From assembly GCA_023443625.1 (NCBI GenBank), contig JAEZTQ010000106.1, forward strand, positions 1 through 27,137: a DNA stretch of 27,137 bases. The letters run 5' to 3'. This document shows positions 23,240 through 27,137 of this stretch, one piece after another. The notes under the pieces are model-generated. The model did no database searches. It saw only the letters and a program-made list of their open reading frames with translations, and had not been told where the DNA came from. This DNA is from Bacillota bacterium (lineage in GTDB: Bacteria; Bacillota_A; Clostridia; Lachnospirales; Lachnospiraceae). The position numbers and the translations under genes were made by a program. The stretch's first letter is position 1, and each line of letters opens with the position of its first letter.

Positions 23240-23962
23240 ATGATAGATGTAAATACCATAGATAAATACCTGCTGATGCATGGGGACTGTATGGAAAAGC
23301 TGAAGGAAATACCCGATGGCAGCATCGATCTTATCCTCTGTGATCCACCGTATAATTTGGCCAAGTATTCTACAGGCAATATGAAGTTTGACTGGCGCAG
23401 CGAAATTAATAACGATGTGGCACAATGGGATTTAAAAGAGCTATCCCCTGGGGATTTTATTGATGAGTTTAAACGGGTACTCTCTCCGACTGGAAATATT
23501 TTTGTCTTTACCAGCTATAATCTTATTGGTAAATGGCATGAAATATTTGATAGCGAATTCGATACCTTCCAGTTCATGGTGTGGCATAAAACCAATCCGG
23601 TTCCCAATATCCGTAAATCCTCCTTCCTTAACAGCTGTGAGCTTATTGTCTGTATGTGGAACAAAGGACATACCTGGAATTTCTCCAAGCAAAATGAGAT
23701 GCATAATTTTATTGAAAGCCCTATTTGCATGGGAAGTGAAAGATTAAAGAATCCCAAGCATCCTACCCAAAAACCACTCTCTGTTCTTAAACAGATTATT
23801 AAGATTGCCAGCAATGAGAATGATATTGTTCTGGATATGTTCATGGGTGTAGCTTCCACTGGTGTAGCTGCAAGGGAACTTAATCGAAGATTTATTGGTA
23901 TTGAAATAGATGATACCTATTTTGAGGCCTGCGAGAAACGAATGAGTGAAACAGATAAATAA
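23240..23962 (+). CDS. DNA methyltransferase, beta class (N6-adenine or N4-cytosine)
   Basis: The 240-residue enzyme has the catalytic motif DPPYNL (DPPY at 35-38) near the N-terminus. The SAM-binding motif DMFMGVASTGVAA is near the C-terminus, followed by FIGIEIDDTYFEACEKRM. This order (IV before I) defines the beta class of amino methyltransferases, like RsrI. It should protect the host from the nuclease encoded upstream. Motif I reads FMGVAS where FxGxG is common, a mild deviation. The frame is open from a TTG at 23219, but AGGAG lies inside that extension and suits the ATG at 23240. DPPY is found in both adenine and N4-cytosine enzymes, so the modified base is undecided. Confidence 0.85.
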   Translation: MIDVNTIDKYLLMHGDCMEKLKEIPDGSIDLILCDPPYNLAKYSTGNMKFDWRSEINNDVAQWDLKELSPGDFIDEFKRVLSPTGNIFVFTSYNLIGKWHEIFDSEFDTFQFMVWHKTNPVPNIRKSSFLNSCELIVCMWNKGHTWNFSKQNEMHNFIESPICMGSERLKNPKHPTQKPLSVLKQIIKIASNENDIVLDMFMGVASTGVAARELNRRFIGIEIDDTYFEACEKRMSETDK

Positions 23963-23970
23963 AAGAAAGA

Positions 23971-24173
23971 GGCTGTTTCATCATAACATTTTACTAAATT
24001 TTGAAGGAGCAACATCATCCCTCTTCGAGATTTTATCAGCTACAGTCGTGCCAGCACTGCCCATTATATGTTCGGGCAGCTGCTTTCAGGCACATACTTA
24101 CGCTGTTAAAACTCTTATAGGAATGATGTTGCTCCTTCAAAATTAGGTAATGTAATATAATTATGAAACAGCC
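23971..24173. repeat. 203-bp rod-shaped inverted repeat, MITE-like or structured element
   Basis: GGCTGTTTCAT (23971-23981) pairs perfectly with ATGAAACAGCC (24163-24173). A 22-bp perfect inverted repeat joins 23997-24018 to 24123-24144 (core GAAGGAGCAACATC). Inside, TTTTATCAGC pairs with GCTGTTAAAA (24031-24040 with 24102-24111, one mismatch), GTGCC with GGCAC (24048-24052, 24089-24093), AGCA with TGCT (24053-24056, 24081-24084), and CTGCCC with GGGCAG (24057-24062, 24074-24079). Nearly the whole segment can fold into one long rod. It lies between convergent genes and may also stop transcription. Confidence 0.8.
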
Positions 24174-24200
24174 CCTTCTCTCATTATTAGAAGTATTCTC

Positions 24201-24482
24201 TTATGGTTCACTTTTCTTCTTATCCATCTCCTGTACAAGCACCCACTGGTGTGTTTTTACATGATACTTAATGTATATCATCCTCATACAATCACCTATA
24301 CATATATTACAGCAAAAGAACAGCACCTCTACTCCTGCATACTTCTCTTCCCTGCTATATACGATACTATGAATTTTGTAGGTCTGAAGAACATGCTCCT
24401 CATCCTCCAGGCGAATGTAAATAGGCTTTATCTTCCCCTCCACGTTAAAGGTTGCATTTACATCTACAGGCATATGAAACAT
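24201..24482 (-). CDS. Small hypothetical protein coupled to dinB
   Basis: The 93-residue product is of unknown function. It is predicted to be mainly beta (VDVNATFNVEGKIKPIYIRLEDEEHVLQTYKIHSIVYS) with a Cys cluster FFCCNICIGDC in the middle and a C-terminal WVLVQEMDKKK. Its ATG overlaps the dinB stop by one base (TAATG), so translation is coupled and it belongs to the SOS operon. The layout faintly recalls small polymerase-associated proteins such as DUF6504 linked to Y-family polymerases, which I cannot confirm. The Cys cluster might bind a metal. A second ATG three codons in is an alternative start. Confidence 0.75.
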   Translation of the reverse strand: MFHMPVDVNATFNVEGKIKPIYIRLEDEEHVLQTYKIHSIVYSREEKYAGVEVLFFCCNICIGDCMRMIYIKYHVKTHQWVLVQEMDKKKSEP

Positions 24483-25741
24483 TATTTTATCCCTTCTCCA
24501 TAATTCGGTTTACGCTTCTCCGGAGATATCCCTCCTGCCATATGATAAATGGGACTATTAATAAAGATGGCCCGCATAATTGCCTCATCTCCATACTTCT
24601 CTCTTACCTTATCAACTGCAATATCTAACTTTGCCATCCTCTCATAGCGATTCATATCAAATAAGTTGATTTGATGCGTGGAAGATCCCTTGACTATCTT
24701 GCTGGTATGAATCCCAAGATTTCGGATAGGTGATCCATCCCACAATTCATCAAAAAGCTGGCAGGCTACCCGATGAACCTCATTGGTGGTATTGGTGGCA
24801 CTAAGAAGTGTCCTTTGATGGGAACAATGGTGAAATTCGCAGTTAACCATGCTCACCGCTACAACACTCGCTTCTACGTCATCCGCCCGTAATCTGCTAC
24901 AGACGGTCTCCGCCAAGGAGAGTAAAATCATCTTAGCTGCATCCACCTGGTCTACATCAAAGGCAATGGTGGTGGAATTGCCATATCCCTTAAAGGGAGG
25001 GGCTTCACTGGCTACCAGAGACATATCAATTCCATTGGCAAAGGCATAGATTACCTCACCGTATTTCTTAAAATGAGCCCGTAAGACATTCATATCCGTC
25101 TTAGCCAGATCGCCAATGGTGTAAATGCCCAAATTATGAAGTTTTCTCTTCGTAGCATGGCCAACATAGAAAAGTTCTCCTACAGGAAGTCTCCACAGCT
25201 TTTTCTCTATCTCCTCGGGAAATAGGGTGTGTACAAGATTTGGCTTCTTAAAATCAGAGGCCATCTTCGCCAAAAGCTTATTGGTAGAGATACCAATATT
25301 GACGGTAAACCCCAGTTCCCTGGCAATCTTATCCTTCATCAGATTGGCTGCAACTACTGCCGATCCGTAGAGGCCTATTGTTCCTGTCATATCACAGTAG
25401 GCCTCGTCTACGGAATATTGCTCCACACTTGGCGAGAACTCCCGCAGTATCTCTATAAATGCCTTCGAACAGGTATCATATAAATCATAATGAGGCGCTA
25501 CAAGAATCAAATCTGGGCACAGCTTCTTAGCATCACTGATGGTATCTCCCGTCCTCACTCCGTATTTCTTGGCAGGCATGGACTTAGCCAGAATAATTCC
25601 ATGGCGTTTCTTAATGTCGCCCCCAACAGCAGAAGGTACCTCACGCAAATCCCTTTTCTCTCCAAGGATGTGCAGTCGATAAACGGCTTCCCAACTAAGG
25701 AAAGCCGAATTAACATCAATATGAAAAATCAAATTATCCAT
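24482..25741 (-). CDS. dinB: Y-family DNA polymerase IV
   Basis: The 419-residue enzyme performs error-prone translesion synthesis. The palm carries metal ligands Asp9 in FHIDVNSAFLSWEA and Asp112/Glu113 in YSVDEAYCDMTG; Phe14 fits the steric gate. The finger/thumb helix-hairpin-helix region (LFYVGHATKRKLHNLGIYTIGDLA) and a little-finger domain (about 235-350) follow. The N-terminal DVNSAFLSWEA form with a longer loop is typical of clostridial DinB proteins. AAAGGAG precedes the ATG. Expression is almost certainly SOS-controlled, because a LexA box lies within its promoter. It overlaps the small downstream gene by one base. Confidence 0.93.
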   Translation of the reverse strand: MDNLIFHIDVNSAFLSWEAVYRLHILGEKRDLREVPSAVGGDIKKRHGIILAKSMPAKKYGVRTGDTISDAKKLCPDLILVAPHYDLYDTCSKAFIEILREFSPSVEQYSVDEAYCDMTGTIGLYGSAVVAANLMKDKIARELGFTVNIGISTNKLLAKMASDFKKPNLVHTLFPEEIEKKLWRLPVGELFYVGHATKRKLHNLGIYTIGDLAKTDMNVLRAHFKKYGEVIYAFANGIDMSLVASEAPPFKGYGNSTTIAFDVDQVDAAKMILLSLAETVCSRLRADDVEASVVAVSMVNCEFHHCSHQRTLLSATNTTNEVHRVACQLFDELWDGSPIRNLGIHTSKIVKGSSTHQINLFDMNRYERMAKLDIAVDKVREKYGDEAIMRAIFINSPIYHMAGGISPEKRKPNYGEGIK

Positions 25742-25763
25742 ACATATGTTCTCCTTTGCATTT

Positions 25764-25792
25764 ATTATAACAGAACTTATGTTCGATGTAAA
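25764..25792 (-). promoter_or_regulatory. dinB promoter with LexA (DinR) box in the spacer
   Basis: On the minus strand TTTACA (25787-25792), exactly 17 bases, then TATAAT (25764-25769) form a near-consensus promoter. The spacer contains CGAACATAAGTTCT (25772-25785), a close match to the Firmicutes LexA box CGAACnnnnGTTCG. LexA bound there would block polymerase, so the dinB operon should be induced by DNA damage. A second partial site, GAACATATGT, overlaps the ribosome binding site near the start codon. Confidence 0.88.
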
Positions 25793-25837
25793 GGAGTTAA
25801 TTTTAGGAATTTATGGGGTTTTTGTTGAGGTGAATAT

Positions 25838-25872
25838 TTAAAGTTTGCAAAAATTGAGTTAAAGTTTGCAAA
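25838..25872. repeat. Paired 14-bp direct repeats, possible operator
   Basis: TTAAAGTTTGCAAA occurs exactly at 25838-25851 and again at 25859-25872, a 21-base period that puts both copies on the same DNA face. They lie upstream of the dinB promoter. The rest of 25793-26155 holds no clear gene apart from a very short frame at 26017-26094. Confidence 0.7.
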
Positions 25873-26016
25873 TTTCGTTAATCATACCCTTACCTACCAA
25901 TTAACCACATTCAATACTGTTAAAAATGCGTTTTTAAGAATAGAGATAATCGTTCATATCTTTCCCTCTATACTAATTTTATGGTTTTTTATTATGTTTG
26001 TATGTGTAAGCTCACT

Positions 26017-26094
26017 TTATAATTTATCAAAAATCTCTTGCTCATAACGTTGCCATTCGGTTGGCATATGTGCTATATCATATTTATTACTCAT
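26017..26094 (-). pseudogene. Possible 25-codon gene fragment
   Basis: A short frame reads MSNKYDIAHMPTEWQRYEQE and ends IFDKL followed by TAA. The amino acid use is protein-like, and the WQRYEQEIFDKL segment recalls the start of some restriction-endonuclease-like proteins, from memory only. There is no ribosome binding site before the ATG. It is probably a decayed remnant, or chance. Confidence 0.2.
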
Positions 26095-26155
26095 CGAATT
26101 TGTAGATTATAAATATTGAACAAATTTAGCTTTATTTTATGCATATAATGAACTC

Positions 26156-26962
26156 TTAAAGTTTCCTTGCTTTGATTACAAAAGTTACTGGAAGAATCTT
26201 TGCTTTTTTAGCAAAATCACTATTATCTGACTGTATAATTTCATCATCAGATTGCTCAATCATTTGTTCAATTACAAATCCTGCTTTTGCTAACGCATTC
26301 ACATAGGTTGATATTTTACGGTCTGATAATTTTAGCACATTTTCACCAAGCGATACCGAGTACCAGGATTCATCGAAATAACATTTTTTAAAAATAAGCT
26401 TATTATTTTCAGAGGCAACACATTTATGTATAGGGTGAGACCAACTAAAAATAAATACGCCGTCTTTTTTAAGATAAGAAGCAATTTTACTAAAAGTACC
26501 TTCAAGGTCAGTAGTCCAACCTATAGCGTAAACCGAATAAACAAAGTCAAAATAATTCTTTGATATACCACATTCTGCTTCCATTGGAGAGCAAATAAAT
26601 TTAGCTGTAAGACCGCAAGCTTCCAAATGTTTCTTCGCTTTTTCAATTTGATTTTCTGAAATATCCATACCCCATAGTTCAGATGCTTTTTGTTCTCACA
26701 GATATTGCATGGAATGACCAGTTCCACATCCTATTTCCAATATCTTTTTCCCAGATACATCACCAAAAAGTCGGCATTTTTCTTCCGAGACAAATGCTCC
26801 ATAATAGGGAAGTGCTGTTGTTCCTAAAACGTCATTTCCTTTTGTGTTCCAAAACAAACTATTAGTTTTATGAACAGAATATTTATTCAAATCAATTGTT
26901 ATTGCATTGCCGACTTCGCCAGCACCGATAATGTTTGTTCTATAATTAGAATTATTGTCCAT
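26156..26962 (-). pseudogene. Class I SAM-dependent methyltransferase interrupted by an in-frame TGA
   Basis: The frame encodes a methyltransferase of the methyltransferase-11/25 type: VSGKKILEIGCGTGHSMQYL carries motif I (EIGCGTG). Then comes TGA at 26696-26698, and the same frame continues EQKASELWGMDISENQIEKAKKHLE (motif II) and FDFVYSVYAIGWTTDLEGTFSKIASYLKKDGVFIFSWSHP. Both halves align as one continuous protein of about 268 codons, so only one codon is damaged, most likely GGA or CGA changed to TGA. As it stands only an 88-residue fragment would be made from the first start, and an internal ATG could start the 170-residue part, which lacks the SAM motif. A recent mutation or a sequencing error are the main explanations. 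Confidence 0.82.
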
Positions 26963-27137
26963 TTCTCATCCTCCATTAATATAAATAGTGTTCAGTTCGT
27001 TATCTTAAATAAGTACTAAACTGCTAGCGCAGTGGTTCTCTGGCTTTAAGTTTCACTTGTTCTACCCTTAGATATATGTTATAGTTTTCCTGAGCAAGAA
27101 TGAAACGGAATTCTGCAAGGGATTACAATATATAACC

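Noticed and set aside
23515..23859. Minus-strand frames opposite the methyltransferase gene
   Set aside because: They lie entirely within a gene with clear DPPY and SAM-binding motifs and show no protein family features.
26696..26698. The TGA codon as a selenocysteine codon
   Set aside because: The position follows motif I of an ordinary methyltransferase, where selenocysteine is not known, and I see no convincing selenocysteine-insertion hairpin just downstream. A simple mutation is more likely.

Overview
The window looks like a chromosomal stretch from a low-GC anaerobic Firmicute. I infer a Lachnospiraceae member (Clostridium cluster XIVa), possibly near Lachnoclostridium phytofermentans. 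The reasons are AT-rich spacers, strong AGGAGG-type ribosome binding sites, a class I hybrid cluster protein, a LacI-sensor/GGDEF fusion, a MelA-type GH4 enzyme and a Firmicutes-type LexA box. Identifications come from reading motifs; no database search was possible.

Layout. (1) 1-1730 is one essentially complete ISLre2-family insertion sequence: both imperfect terminal repeats are visible, and a strongly folded non-coding tail follows the transposase. (2) 1786-3251 holds a membrane protein with a Gln/Pro-rich repeat tail and a convergent GNAT acetyltransferase. (3) 3515-10761, all on the minus strand, is a sugar-use operon transcribed in the order Gfo/Idh/MocA dehydrogenase, lipoprotein sugar-binding protein, two ABC permeases, MDR-type dehydrogenase, then, past a terminator and a structured element, a GH2 beta-glycosidase. 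No transporter ATPase is encoded here, so a shared MsmX-like ATPase elsewhere is expected. (4) 11285-16118 is an alpha-galactoside block: melA (GH4) followed by an AraC regulator on the minus strand, and divergently an MsmR/RafR-like AraC regulator followed by a cytoplasmic sorbosone/glucose-dehydrogenase-like propeller protein.

(5) 16212-18116 encodes a LacI-type sugar-sensor domain fused to a diguanylate cyclase. (6) 18257-22130 looks like a nitrosative/oxidative stress island: a Crp/Fnr regulator divergent from hcp, then an unrecognised 202-residue protein and a hemerythrin. A 16-bp palindrome lies near -41 of the likely hcp promoter. (7) 22353-23962 is a type II restriction-modification pair (TdeIII-like nuclease and beta-class methyltransferase), followed by a 203-bp near-perfect hairpin element. 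(8) 24201-25741 is an SOS operon: dinB (DNA polymerase IV) with a one-base overlap to a small partner gene, driven by a textbook promoter with a LexA/DinR box in its spacer. (9) 26156-26962 is a SAM methyltransferase gene broken by one in-frame TGA.

Several starts were moved from the longest possible reading frame because the ribosome binding site lies inside it (transposase, MalG-type permease, 11285 AraC, melA, hemerythrin, methyltransferase). I see no tRNA, rRNA or CRISPR array. The least-explained parts are the 203-bp hairpin, the branched palindromic element upstream of the GH2 gene, the folded IS tail, and the unknown protein between hcp and hemerythrin.
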